This document shows, in pieces, positions 8,820 through 17,120 of a DNA stretch of 64,000 bases. The stretch is from assembly GCF_002813325.1 (NCBI RefSeq), contig NZ_PHUG01000001.1, forward strand, positions 1,860,001 through 1,924,000. The letters are read 5' to 3'. This DNA comes from Janthinobacterium sp. 64 (GTDB lineage Bacteria > Pseudomonadota > Gammaproteobacteria > Burkholderiales > Burkholderiaceae_D). Every line of letters begins with the position of its first letter. Positions within the stretch are counted from its first letter, which is position 1. The notes under the pieces are model-generated. The model worked only from the letters and a program-made list of their open reading frames with translations. It made no database searches and was not told the DNA's origin. The translations under genes and the position numbers were made by a program.

Positions 8820-10037
8820 TCAACAGCCGCTCGGCTTGACTTTCTCCACTTCCAGGCCGAACCACGGACGCAAACGCGTGCCAATGACGTTGCCCAGGAA
8901 AGCGCAGACCAGCCACAGCCAGCCGTGCAAGCTGCCCGAGACGATGCCGCTGAAATACGCGCCGATATTGCAGCCGTAGGCCAGGCGCGCGCCGTAGCCG
9001 AGCAGCAAGCCGCCGACGACGGCGGCGATGATCGAGCGGCGCGGGATGCGCCACACGGGTGCATAGCGGCCGGCCAGCGCCGCCGCCAGCATGGCGCCGA
9101 GCACGATGCCGATGTCCATCACGGAAGTCTTGTCTTGCGTCAACGGCGCCGCCAGCGCGGCCGCATTCGCCTTGGTTGACCAGTAGGCCCAGCTGGCCGT
9201 GTCGATGCCGACCACGGACGCCGCTTTCGCGCCCCACAGGGCAAACGCGGACGTCACACCCCACGGCTTGCCCGACAGCGCCAGGGTGGCGAAGTTCAGC
9301 ACAACGAGGGCGACGGCGCCCGCCACCAGCGGCCACGGGCCGTGCAGCCAGGGCGACGACAGCGCCGGGCGCAGCGGCGTCGCGACAAGCTTGCCATGGC
9401 GGCGCTTTTCAACGAAAACCGTGAGGCCGGCGATCAAGGCGAAAACGAGCCAGTTCAGGGCCAGCGCAGGCACCAGGCCCAGGGTCGTGACGAGAGAAAT
9501 CGGCTGGAGCTGCGGCAGCGCCGTCCAGAACGGCATGTGCGCCGTGCCGATCACGGAGCCGACGATGAAGGCGGCCAGGGTGATGAGCATGCGCGTGCTG
9601 CCCCCGCCCACCGTGTACAGGGTGCCGGACGCGCAGCCGCCGCCCAGCTGCATGCCGATGCCGAAGATGAAGGCGCCGACGATGACGGAAGTGCCGGCGG
9701 GAGACACCAGGCCCGCGACGGGCGTGCCGAACAGAGTACCGGCCGACAGCGCAGGGAAGAACAGCGCCACGCCGACGGCCAGCATCAGCATTTGCGCGCG
9801 CAAGCCGTCGCCGCGGCCATCGGCGATGAAAACGCGCCAGGCGGACGTAAAGCCGAAGGCCGCGTGATACAGGGTGACGCCGAGCAAGGCGCCCACCACG
9901 TACAGCGCGGACAGCGTGGCGCCGACGGTTTGCGCCAGATACCAGGCGCCGAGCACGATGAGCACCAGCGCGACGCCCAGCGGTTTCGGGTTGATGGCGG
10001 CGCGCAGGCGCAGCGGTGACGTTGCTGTATCGGACAT
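8820..10037 (-). CDS. YeeE/YedE (TsuA-type) thiosulfate/sulfur-compound transporter
   Basis: Inner-membrane protein of 405 residues with many hydrophobic helices. Members such as Spirochaeta TsuA take up thiosulfate using membrane cysteines. Two expected Cys motifs are visible: GMQLGGGCASGTLYTVGGG and RLAYGCNIGAYFSGIVSGSL. The start at 10037 (MSDTATSPLRL) is chosen because the open frame upstream is unlike the family; no strong ribosome binding site is visible. TsuA genes often sit beside a TusA-like tsuB gene, which is absent here; the next gene on the strand encodes a SUKH protein. The substrate is inferred from the family. Confidence 0.88.
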   Translation of the reverse strand: MSDTATSPLRLRAAINPKPLGVALVLIVLGAWYLAQTVGATLSALYVVGALLGVTLYHAAFGFTSAWRVFIADGRGDGLRAQMLMLAVGVALFFPALSAGTLFGTPVAGLVSPAGTSVIVGAFIFGIGMQLGGGCASGTLYTVGGGSTRMLITLAAFIVGSVIGTAHMPFWTALPQLQPISLVTTLGLVPALALNWLVFALIAGLTVFVEKRRHGKLVATPLRPALSSPWLHGPWPLVAGAVALVVLNFATLALSGKPWGVTSAFALWGAKAASVVGIDTASWAYWSTKANAAALAAPLTQDKTSVMDIGIVLGAMLAAALAGRYAPVWRIPRRSIIAAVVGGLLLGYGARLAYGCNIGAYFSGIVSGSLHGWLWLVCAFLGNVIGTRLRPWFGLEVEKVKPSGC

Positions 10038-10294
10038 GGGGAGTATGGGCCAGAGAAAGGTAAGCACTATTGTAAACCCTGGCAGATCAGGCTGGCTTAA
10101 TGCCCCACCGCATGCATCGACTTGGGTCAGCGCGAGCAAGGCAATGGGCAGGGCAAACTCCGATCAATGATGTTGGCATGCAGTATCGGGGTTTCTTTAT
10201 GACGAAAAATACCTCCATGGGAAGAAGATATTTGCGAAAAAATCAACAATGCAATGGTCTGCTACACTGGCCGCACCAACACGGGGTCACCACC

Positions 10295-10531
10295 ATGAAT
10301 TCAGAAAAACTGGCGCTGCTGCTCACGCGCGAAATGCCATATGGGAAATATCAGGGGCGCTTGCTGGCCGATTTGCCGGGACACTACCTGGGCTGGTTCG
10401 CGCGCGAGGGCTTCCCCTCGGGCGAACTGGGCAGTTTAATCGCGCTGATGTACGAGCTCGACCACAACGATCTGCGCGGCTTGCTCGACCCCTTGCGCAC
10501 GCGCAAATCGCAGTGGCGGCCGGGAGAGTAA
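10295..10531 (+). CDS. DUF3820 family small protein
   Basis: A 78-residue cytoplasmic protein. The segment MPYGKYQGRLLADLPGHYLGWFAREGFPSGELG is characteristic of the DUF3820 family (putative quorum-sensing-regulated virulence factor), whose role is poorly defined. The start is the ATG preceded by GGGG about 8 bases upstream. A candidate extended -10 (TG-C-TACACT, 10260-10268) lies 27 bases before it. It is convergent with the glutaredoxin-like gene, with an 8-base gap between stops. Confidence 0.82.
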   Translation: MNSEKLALLLTREMPYGKYQGRLLADLPGHYLGWFAREGFPSGELGSLIALMYELDHNDLRGLLDPLRTRKSQWRPGE

Positions 10532-10539
10532 GGCGGGTC

Positions 10540-10923
10540 TTAAAACTGGCGCACCTTCTTCGCCAGCATGGCGCTGAACTCGCCATTTTCCACCAGTTTT
10601 TGCAGCTCACTGGCGCCACCGATCAGCACGCCATTGATAAAGACCATGGGGAACGTGGGCCAGCCCGTCCACATTTTCAAGGCATTGCGGCGGTGCCACT
10701 GGTTCAGATAACTGCCGTACTGCAAGTACTGGTAGGGCGTGCCCAGCACGTCGAGGATCTTGCGCGCCTTGCGCGGGAACGGATTGAGCGCCATGCCGAC
10801 CACCACCACCTGGTGCGCGGCGATGGCCGCCTGCACTTCGCGCACGATGTCCTGGTGCTTGCTGCCGATCAAAGGGCGGGCGGCGGGATGGATCTGGGCT
10901 TCGTCGAGGATGGCGCGGGTCAT
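10540..10923 (-). CDS. Glutaredoxin-fold protein lacking all cysteines
   Basis: A 127-residue protein that follows the glutaredoxin fold: strand VVVVGMALNPFP, helix KARKILDVLG, then ALKMWTGWPTFPMVFINGVLIGGASEL, which matches the Grx region with cis-Pro (TFP) and the GG turn that bind glutathione. In active monothiol glutaredoxins a CGFS sequence starts the first helix; here that place reads NPFPRKAR. The usual GGCD is GGAS. There is no cysteine in the protein, so thiol-disulfide exchange and classical Fe-S ligation are not possible. The start at 10923 fits the family length. A structural or glutathione-binding role is speculation. Confidence 0.78.
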   Translation of the reverse strand: MTRAILDEAQIHPAARPLIGSKHQDIVREVQAAIAAHQVVVVGMALNPFPRKARKILDVLGTPYQYLQYGSYLNQWHRRNALKMWTGWPTFPMVFINGVLIGGASELQKLVENGEFSAMLAKKVRQF

Positions 10924-11050
10924 GAAAGTCCTGGGATGAGTGGCACGTGGCGTGCGGGTCACGCATTGTGACACGCACTTGTGCCACGCGCACAGGTCGG
11001 CGTGGGCGACACGGGCGCGCGGGACAGATAGCCCTGCAGCGCCGATCACT

Positions 11051-11539
11051 CTATCCCAGCGGCACGTGCAAGCCCATTTTGAGGCAGGTCAAGGCCACCG
11101 AGGTGCGGTAGCGGCGGATATTGTCGTCGCCGCCGAACAACCGCTCCGTCAGCGCCTCATACTCGGCCATGCTGCTGGCCGTGATCACCAGCAGGTAATC
11201 GGCCTCGCCCGTAATCCCATAGCACTGCTGAATGGCGGGCTCGGCCATGATGCGCGCGCGCATGCCGGCCGTGCGCTGCGGGTGCTCGTCGTGCAGATGC
11301 ACTTCCACCGTGAGTATCAAGGGGCGGCCCAGGCGGCTGGCGTCGAGCACGGCCACTTCCTGACGGATCACGCCGCTTTCGCGCAGGCGGCGGATGCGCC
11401 GCTGCACGGCCGGCGCGGACAAATGCACGGCCTGGGCGATTTCGCGCTGCGACGTCGTGTTATCGCGCTGCAAAATGTCGAGGATCGCCAGGTCGAAGGC
11501 ATCGAGGTCGGGGGAAGGCGTGAGCGAAAGTTGCGTCAT
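11051..11539 (-). CDS. Lrp/AsnC family transcriptional regulator
   Basis: DNA-binding regulator of 162 residues. The N-terminal winged helix reads LDAFDLAILDILQRDNTTSQREIAQAVHLSAPAVQRRIRRLRESGVI, the Lrp signature, and the C-terminal half (residues about 75-150) is the RAM ligand-binding and oligomerisation domain, with YGITGEADYLLVITA. It is divergent from a RhtA-like exporter (gap 77 bases), an arrangement seen for Lrp-type regulators that control amino-acid export. It probably regulates that neighbour; this is inferred from position. Confidence 0.9.
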   Translation of the reverse strand: MTQLSLTPSPDLDAFDLAILDILQRDNTTSQREIAQAVHLSAPAVQRRIRRLRESGVIRQEVAVLDASRLGRPLILTVEVHLHDEHPQRTAGMRARIMAEPAIQQCYGITGEADYLLVITASSMAEYEALTERLFGGDDNIRRYRTSVALTCLKMGLHVPLG

Positions 11540-11616
11540 GAGGGTCAAAATGCAGTACAAAACTCGGAGCAGACACAATAAACTTTCACTATTCCGATAT
11601 CAAGCCTTTTATCACC

Positions 11617-12510
11617 ATGCCATTACGCCGCTATTCCTCGCTGATTCCCCTGCTCGCCATCCTCGGCTCTGTCACCTGCCTGGGACTGGGCACCTCGTGG
11701 GCCAAGCACAGCCTGTTCCCGCTCGTCGGCGCACAGGGCACGACGGCCGTGCGCGTGGGCTTTTCCGCCCTGCTGCTGTTGCTGTTCTGGCGCCCTTGGC
11801 GCTGGCAGCTGAGCCGCGCCGACCTGCGCACGGTGGCCCTGTACGGCGGCGCGCTGGGCTTGACCAATCTGTGTTTTTATATGGCGCTGCGCACGATTCC
11901 GTTCGGCATCGCCGTGGCGATCGAATTCTCCGGCCCGCTGGCCGTGGCCCTGCTGGCTTCGCGCCGCCCGCTCGACTTCGTCTGGGTGGCCCTGGCCGTG
12001 GCGGGACTGGCGCTGCTGCTGCCGCTGGGCCACGACGTCAGCAAGCTCGATCCCACGGGCGTGCTGTTCGCCCTGGGCGCGGCCGTCTGCTGGGCTTCGT
12101 ACATCGTCTTCGGCAAGCGCGCCAGCCATCTGCATGCGGGCCATTCCGTGTCGCTGGGCCTGGCGATGGCCGCGCTGGTGGTCGTGCCCGTGGGCGTGAT
12201 GCACAGCGGCGCCGCCCTGCTCTCGCCCGTCGTGCTGGCCGTGGGGCTGGGCGTGGCGCTCATTTCCAGCGCCATCCCGATTTCGCTGGAAATGGTGGCC
12301 CTGAAGCGGCTGACGCCGCAAGCGTTCGGCATCATGAGCAGCATGGAACCGGCCGTGGCCGCCATGCTGGCCTACCTCCTGCTCGATGAGCGCCTCGGTG
12401 CCGGGCAATGGCTGGCGATTGCCATGATCATGGCCGCGTCGATGGGCAGTTCGTACATGGCGCAGCGCATGAAGAAACCGCCGTCCAGCCAGTGCGCCCT
12501 GCACTCATGA
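11617..12510 (+). CDS. EamA/DMT family transporter, RhtA-like (threonine/homoserine exporter type)
   Basis: Inner-membrane exporter of 297 residues with ten predicted helices in two EamA repeats (about 10-140 and 150-285). Features close to RhtA include YGGALGLTNLCFYMALRTIPFGIAVAIEF (written here only as the family landmark), LASRRPLDFVWV, and the late helix MEPAVAAMLAYLLLDERL. RhtA exports threonine and homoserine; this substrate is a family inference. No clear Shine-Dalgarno precedes the ATG. The divergent Lrp/AsnC gene supports a link to amino-acid levels. Confidence 0.85.
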   Translation: MPLRRYSSLIPLLAILGSVTCLGLGTSWAKHSLFPLVGAQGTTAVRVGFSALLLLLFWRPWRWQLSRADLRTVALYGGALGLTNLCFYMALRTIPFGIAVAIEFSGPLAVALLASRRPLDFVWVALAVAGLALLLPLGHDVSKLDPTGVLFALGAAVCWASYIVFGKRASHLHAGHSVSLGLAMAALVVVPVGVMHSGAALLSPVVLAVGLGVALISSAIPISLEMVALKRLTPQAFGIMSSMEPAVAAMLAYLLLDERLGAGQWLAIAMIMAASMGSSYMAQRMKKPPSSQCALHS

Positions 12511-12525
12511 GCCAGCACGCACGGC

Positions 12526-13731
12526 TCACCTTGTCTGCGACCCGTGCAAGCGGGAAGTCCACAGGGCCAGCAGCGCCGCCAGCACGAGCAGCGCGGCGCT
12601 GGCCGTGAAGGTGGCGCGAAAACCGTAGCCGTCGAGCAGCATGCCGCCCACGGTGGAACCGAAGCCGATGCACAGCTGGACGACGGCCACCATCAGGCCG
12701 CCACCGGCTTCGGCATCATCAGGCAAGGTCTGCGCCAGCCACGACCACCAGCCCGTGGGCGCGGCCGTCGCCAGCAATCCCCACAAGCCCAGCAGCACAA
12801 AGACGGGCGTCAGCTCGTCGCCGAACGCCAGCAGGGCCAGCGCGATGGCCGCCATCAGCAAGGGAATGGCGACGAGCGTGCGGTACAGGCCGCGCCGCAG
12901 CACGACGCCGATCAGCGCCGTGCCGATGAAGCCGGCCACGCCGATCGCCAGCAGCAGCATCGACAAGGTGGGCACGCCGACGCGCGTGACGTTTTCCAGG
13001 AACGGCCGCACATAGGTAAACAGCACGAACTGCCCCATGAAAAACGCGCCGACGGCCAGCATGCCGAGTGCCACCTGGCGGCGTTTTAGCAGGCGCAAGA
13101 GCTGGCCGAAGCGGGCCGAATGCGCCGAACGCAGCGAACGAGACGGCGCTGGCATCGATGGCAGGCTGCGCCACTGCCAGGCCAGCGCCAGCAGCGCCAC
13201 CGGCGCCAGGCACAGGAAGGCGCCGCGCCAGCCGATGCTGGCACCCAGATAACTGCCCAGCGGCGCGGCCACCACGGTCGCCAGCGCATTGCCGCCATTG
13301 AAGATGGCCAGCGCCCTGGGCACGCTATCGCTGGGCACGAGGCGCATGGCCACGGCCACCGACATCGACCAGAATCCCCCCACCACCACGCCGATCAGCG
13401 CGCGCCCAGCCATGTACATCGCATAGTTCGTCGCCAGTCCCACCACCAGCGCGGACGCGCACATCAGGCCCGTCAACAGCAGCAGCAAGGTCTTGCGGTT
13501 CATCGCTGCCGCCAGGGTAGCGATGGACAGGCTGGCCAGCACGGCAAAGGCGCCCGAGATGGCGATGCCATAGCCGGCCAGGCCTTCGCTGACGCGCAAG
13601 TCCGCCGCCATCGGCGTGAGCAGGCTGACGGGCATGAATTCGGAAGCGATCAGGGTGAACACGCACAGGGTCATGGCAAAGATGCCGCCCCAGAACGCGG
13701 GCGCCGCCGCCTCGCTGCGGACCGCGCTCAT
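12526..13731 (-). CDS. MFS transporter, DHA1 family (NepI/AraJ-like efflux)
   Basis: Predicted 12-helix, proton-coupled exporter of 401 residues. Motifs include FTLIASEFMPVSLLTPMAAD in the first helix, as in NepI and related drug/nucleoside exporters, and MYMAGRALIGVVVGGFWSMS in helix 4. The start at 13731 overlaps the stop of the hydrolase gene by four bases (ATGA), so the two are translationally coupled. An upstream in-frame ATG at 13773 lies inside that gene and is less likely. The substrate is unknown and may be connected to the hydrolase product. Confidence 0.85.
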   Translation of the reverse strand: MSAVRSEAAAPAFWGGIFAMTLCVFTLIASEFMPVSLLTPMAADLRVSEGLAGYGIAISGAFAVLASLSIATLAAAMNRKTLLLLLTGLMCASALVVGLATNYAMYMAGRALIGVVVGGFWSMSVAVAMRLVPSDSVPRALAIFNGGNALATVVAAPLGSYLGASIGWRGAFLCLAPVALLALAWQWRSLPSMPAPSRSLRSAHSARFGQLLRLLKRRQVALGMLAVGAFFMGQFVLFTYVRPFLENVTRVGVPTLSMLLLAIGVAGFIGTALIGVVLRRGLYRTLVAIPLLMAAIALALLAFGDELTPVFVLLGLWGLLATAAPTGWWSWLAQTLPDDAEAGGGLMVAVVQLCIGFGSTVGGMLLDGYGFRATFTASAALLVLAALLALWTSRLHGSQTR

Positions 13732-14834
13732 GCCGCCAGGGCGCGCTGGAAGAACGACGCCAGCTTGTTCCATGGGATCAGGGTCACGCGGTCATACAGG
13801 TCGACGTGGCCGGCGCCGGCAACGTAGTGCAGTTCCTTCGGCTCGGCGGCGCGCCGGTAGGCATCTTCGCTGAACTCCTTCGAGTGCGCCTGGTCGCCCG
13901 TGATGAACAGCAGCGGACGGGGCGAGATCGTCTCGATATCCATGAAGGGATAGAAATTCATGAACTTGACATTGCTGCTCAAGGTGGGACGGGTGGCGCG
14001 CTCGGGCAGCTGGCCGGCCGGGACGTAGGCGCCGCGCGGCGTGCGGTAAAAGTCGTGGAATTCGCGCTCGATGGCACTGGGGTTGGCGCTCAGCTCGGGC
14101 AAGGTGCCGCTCGTGTACGCGGTGGCGCCGCCGGCAAACTCCACCTGGCGCTGGCGCGCGGCCGCGGCGATATAGACCTGGCGCTGCGCCAGCGTTTGCG
14201 ACTGGCGCAAGCCGTGGCGGCTGGCGCTGCCCATGTCGTACATGCTCACCGTGGCGACGGCCTTGATTCGCGGGTCGATCTTGGCCGCGCTGATGACAAA
14301 GCTGCCGCTGCCGCAAATGCCGATGGCGGCGATGCGTTCGCTGTCGACCAAGGCTTGTGCGCCGAGAAAATCGACGGCCGCGCTGAAATCCTCGGCGTAG
14401 ATATCGGGCGAGACGGCGTTGCGCGGCTGCCCTTCGCTGTCGCCCCAGAACGACAGATCCAGCGACAGGGTGACGAAGCCCTGCTCGGCCATTTTGGTCG
14501 CATACAGGTTCGCGCTTTGCTCCTTGACTGCGCCCATCGGGTGGCCAACGATGATGGCGGCGTGCCGGCGAGCGGGGTCCAGCTGCGCCGGCAGGAACAG
14601 ATTGCCGGCAACCGTCATCCGGTACTGGTTGTGGAAGCGCACCGGCTGCACCGTCACCTTGCGGCTCTGGTAGAAATTGTCGGCGCCATCGGGCATGGCT
14701 GGCAAGGCCGGCGCGGCGGCGGCGAAAATGGGTGCGCCCAGGACGGACAGGACGCCCAGTGCCGCCATGCCCGTGCCGGCGGCCTTGACGAATTCGCGGC
14801 GGCCAGCGGTCGTTTTCATGCGTGTTGTCTTCAT
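13728..14834 (-). CDS. Tat-exported alpha/beta hydrolase, dienelactone-hydrolase-like
   Basis: Predicted periplasmic hydrolase of 368 residues. The N-terminus has a twin-arginine signal (RREFVKAAGTGMAALG) ending near AAAAPALP. The nucleophile elbow reads AIGICGSGSF, which places Cys rather than Ser at the nucleophile position, as in dienelactone hydrolases. The other likely triad members are Asp in LFITGDQAHS and His in VAGAGHVDLYD. GGAG lies 7 bases before the ATG at 14834, so this start is preferred over the ATG at 14840. It is coupled to the MFS gene downstream and divergent from a LysR gene, which suggests one regulated unit. The natural substrate is unknown. Confidence 0.83.
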   Translation of the reverse strand: MKTTRMKTTAGRREFVKAAGTGMAALGVLSVLGAPIFAAAAPALPAMPDGADNFYQSRKVTVQPVRFHNQYRMTVAGNLFLPAQLDPARRHAAIIVGHPMGAVKEQSANLYATKMAEQGFVTLSLDLSFWGDSEGQPRNAVSPDIYAEDFSAAVDFLGAQALVDSERIAAIGICGSGSFVISAAKIDPRIKAVATVSMYDMGSASRHGLRQSQTLAQRQVYIAAAARQRQVEFAGGATAYTSGTLPELSANPSAIEREFHDFYRTPRGAYVPAGQLPERATRPTLSSNVKFMNFYPFMDIETISPRPLLFITGDQAHSKEFSEDAYRRAAEPKELHYVAGAGHVDLYDRVTLIPWNKLASFFQRALAA

Positions 14835-14863
14835 GCCCATGCTCCTTTAAAAGTCAGGGCACC

Positions 14864-14908
14864 ATCTTGACGCAGGCAAGCTCTTTTGATTAGCGGGTAC
14901 AATCTTGA
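14864..14908. promoter_or_regulatory. Repeated ATCTTGA elements in the lysR/hydrolase intergenic region
   Basis: ATCTTGA occurs at 14864-14870 and again at 14902-14908, 38 bases apart in the same orientation, between the divergent hydrolase and LysR genes. They could be regulator contacts but are short and may be chance. TACAAT at 14898-14903 is a possible -10 for the LysR gene. Confidence 0.22.
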
Positions 14909-14932
14909 TGTAGTTATGAGAAAAATTCAGCA

Positions 14933-15826
14933 ATGAGCCAAAACAAAGTCAACGACCTGCAAGCCTTCCTGGCCGTGGCGCGGGAACGCAGCTTTACCAA
15001 GGCCGCCGCCAGGCTGGGCATCACCGCGTCCGCCCTCAGCCACACCATCCGCACCCTGGAAGAACGGCTGGGCGTGCGACTGCTGGCGCGCACCACGCGC
15101 AACGTGGCGCCCACCGATGCGGGCGAAAAGCTCATGCTGGCCATCGCGCCCCTGTTCGAGCAGATCGCCGCCGAGGTCGAGGCGCTGGGCGCGCTGCGCG
15201 ACAAGCCGCGCGGCACCATCCGCGTCACCTGCACGGACGACCATATCGAATTGCTGCTGCGGCCCATGCTGGCCGGCTTCCTGCGCGACTATCCCGACAT
15301 CACCCTGGAACTGGTGGTCGACTATGGCTTTACGAACGTGGTCGAGCAGCGCTTCGACGCCGGCATCCGCCTGGGCGAAGCCATCAGCAAGGACATGATC
15401 GCCGTGCGCATCGGTCCCGACTGGCGCCTGGCCGTGGTAGGGTCGCCCGCGTTTTTTGCGCGCCATGGCGCGCCCGCGACGCCGCATGCGCTGACGGAAT
15501 ACGCCTGCGTGAATATCCGCCACCGGCCCGCCGGCGCCATCTACGCGTGGGAATTCGAAAAGGATGGCCAAGCCTTTGCCGTCAAGGCCGAGGGCCAGCT
15601 GGTCTTCAACAGCATCATGCACGTGCTCAATGCGGCGCTCGACGGCATCGGCCTGGCGTATGTGCCCGAGCCGCTGCTGGCGCCCTACCTGGCCGATGGA
15701 CGGCTGGTCGAAATCCTCGCCGACTGGTGTCCCACCTTCCAGGGCTACCATCTGTACTACCCGAACCGGCGCCAGGCCACGCCCGCGTTTTCAGCCTTCG
15801 TGGAGGCGCTGCGCTACCGCGCCTGA
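14933..15826 (+). CDS. LysR family transcriptional regulator
   Basis: A 297-residue regulator. Residues about 4-63 are the winged helix-turn-helix (VNDLQAFLAVARERSFTKAA, then LGITASALSHTIRTLEERLG), followed by the linker helix and a two-lobed substrate-binding domain. The sequence is of the CrgA/PA2206-like group with VVDYGFTNVVEQRFDAGIRLGE. It faces the hydrolase-MFS pair across a 98-base gap and is the likely regulator of it. Its 3' end overlaps the next MFS gene by 13 bases in convergent orientation. Confidence 0.92.
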   Translation: MSQNKVNDLQAFLAVARERSFTKAAARLGITASALSHTIRTLEERLGVRLLARTTRNVAPTDAGEKLMLAIAPLFEQIAAEVEALGALRDKPRGTIRVTCTDDHIELLLRPMLAGFLRDYPDITLELVVDYGFTNVVEQRFDAGIRLGEAISKDMIAVRIGPDWRLAVVGSPAFFARHGAPATPHALTEYACVNIRHRPAGAIYAWEFEKDGQAFAVKAEGQLVFNSIMHVLNAALDGIGLAYVPEPLLAPYLADGRLVEILADWCPTFQGYHLYYPNRRQATPAFSAFVEALRYRA

Positions 15827-17034
15827 CTTGGGCACGCTATGGCCACATTTTTGCGCGCCAGCCAGGCCAGCGGCAGCAGCGCCAGCAAGGCAGCCGCCAC
15901 GCCTGCCCACGGCGACGACGCCATCAGCTGGCGCGACACCATCAGCGCACCGAGCAACGAGCCGAAGGAAATACCAAGATTGAACGCGGAAATATTCAGG
16001 CCCGAGGCGAAATCGACGGCTTGCGGCGTGTAGCGCTCGGCCGTGGCCAGCATGCCGGCCTGCAAGGCGGGCGACAGGCCGAAGGCGAACACGCCCCAGA
16101 CGAACAGCATCACCGTCATCATCCAGGGCGAACTGATGCTCAGCGCCACGCCCGCTTGCGTGACGGCCAGCAACAGCAGCATCACACGCAAGGCCTTTTG
16201 CCAGCCCAGGTGGCTGGTCAGGTAGCCGCCCGCCAGGTTGCCGGCAAAGGTGGCGGCACCAAAGACGATCAGCAAGGCGCTGGCCACGGTGGCGGAAAAA
16301 CCCGTCACGTCCGTCAGGATGGGCGTGATGAACGTGAAGGCGGCAAAGCTGCTGCCGAAACCGAACGTCGTCACGGCCATCATGGTGATAATGGGACCGC
16401 TGCCCAGGGCCGCCAGTTGCGTCATGGCCTTGCCGCCCTTGCCCTGCTGTAAGCCGGTCGGCAGCCAGCGCGCCATCGCGCCCAGGCCCAGCGCGGCCAG
16501 GACCACCACGGCGAAGAAGGGCAAGCGCCAGCCCATCAGGTTGCCCAGAAAACTGCCGAACGGCACGCCGATCACCATGGCCAGGGTCAAGCCTGCAAAC
16601 ATCACGGAAATCGCCCTGCCCGCCTGTGCCTTGCTGACCAGGCTGGCGGCCACGGTGGCGCCGATGGCAAAGAAGGTGCCGTGCGCCACGGCCGTGATGA
16701 CTCGCCCCAGCAGCAACAGTTCAAACGTGTGCGAGAAGGCGGCCAGCAAGTTACCGGCCAGGAACACGCTCATCAGCCCCAGCAAAGCCGCCTTGCGCGG
16801 CAGGCGCGACATCAGCAGCACCAGCAGCGGCGTGCCGATGGCCAGCGCCAGCGCATACAGGCTGACCAGCGAGCCGGCCGACTCGATGGAAATCCGCAAA
16901 TCTTTCGCAATGGTGGGCAGGATGCCGACGACGATGAATTCGGTGACGCCGATGGCAAAGGCGCCGACGGCCAGCGCCAGCACGCCGGGCGGCATGGTGC
17001 TGGCTGGAGTGGAAACAGGGCTTGCGGTGGTCAT
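15814..17034 (-). CDS. MFS transporter, DHA1 family (AraJ/YdhP-like)
   Basis: Predicted 12-helix exporter of 406 residues. Landmarks are VGAFAIGVTEFIVVGILPTIAKDL (helix 1), RLPRKAALLGLM (cytoplasmic loop 2-3), and LLGRVITAVAHGTFFAIGA (helix 4), typical of the arabinose/drug efflux branch. The start at 17034 (MTTASPVSTP) is chosen over 17079, whose extra 15 residues are unlike the family. It is divergent from a LysR gene and overlaps the end of another LysR gene by 13 bases. The substrate is unknown. Confidence 0.86.
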   Translation of the reverse strand: MTTASPVSTPASTMPPGVLALAVGAFAIGVTEFIVVGILPTIAKDLRISIESAGSLVSLYALALAIGTPLLVLLMSRLPRKAALLGLMSVFLAGNLLAAFSHTFELLLLGRVITAVAHGTFFAIGATVAASLVSKAQAGRAISVMFAGLTLAMVIGVPFGSFLGNLMGWRLPFFAVVVLAALGLGAMARWLPTGLQQGKGGKAMTQLAALGSGPIITMMAVTTFGFGSSFAAFTFITPILTDVTGFSATVASALLIVFGAATFAGNLAGGYLTSHLGWQKALRVMLLLLAVTQAGVALSISSPWMMTVMLFVWGVFAFGLSPALQAGMLATAERYTPQAVDFASGLNISAFNLGISFGSLLGALMVSRQLMASSPWAGVAAALLALLPLAWLARKNVAIACPSQAR

Positions 17035-17120
17035 GGTTTTTCTCCGGCTGAGTTCAAGCCAGCCAGTGTATCGATGCAAACGCTTTTGATATAGACTCTA
17101 ATAATGGAAACACCTGTGAA

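Noticed and set aside
8773..9336. Extended start of the SUKH gene running into the sulfur transporter
   Set aside because: The extra part is a frame-shifted copy of the transporter coding sequence; a good binding site supports 8772.
11617..12510. EamA gene as a drug exporter instead of RhtA type
   Set aside because: Sequence landmarks and the divergent Lrp gene fit RhtA-like amino-acid export better, although substrate is unproven.
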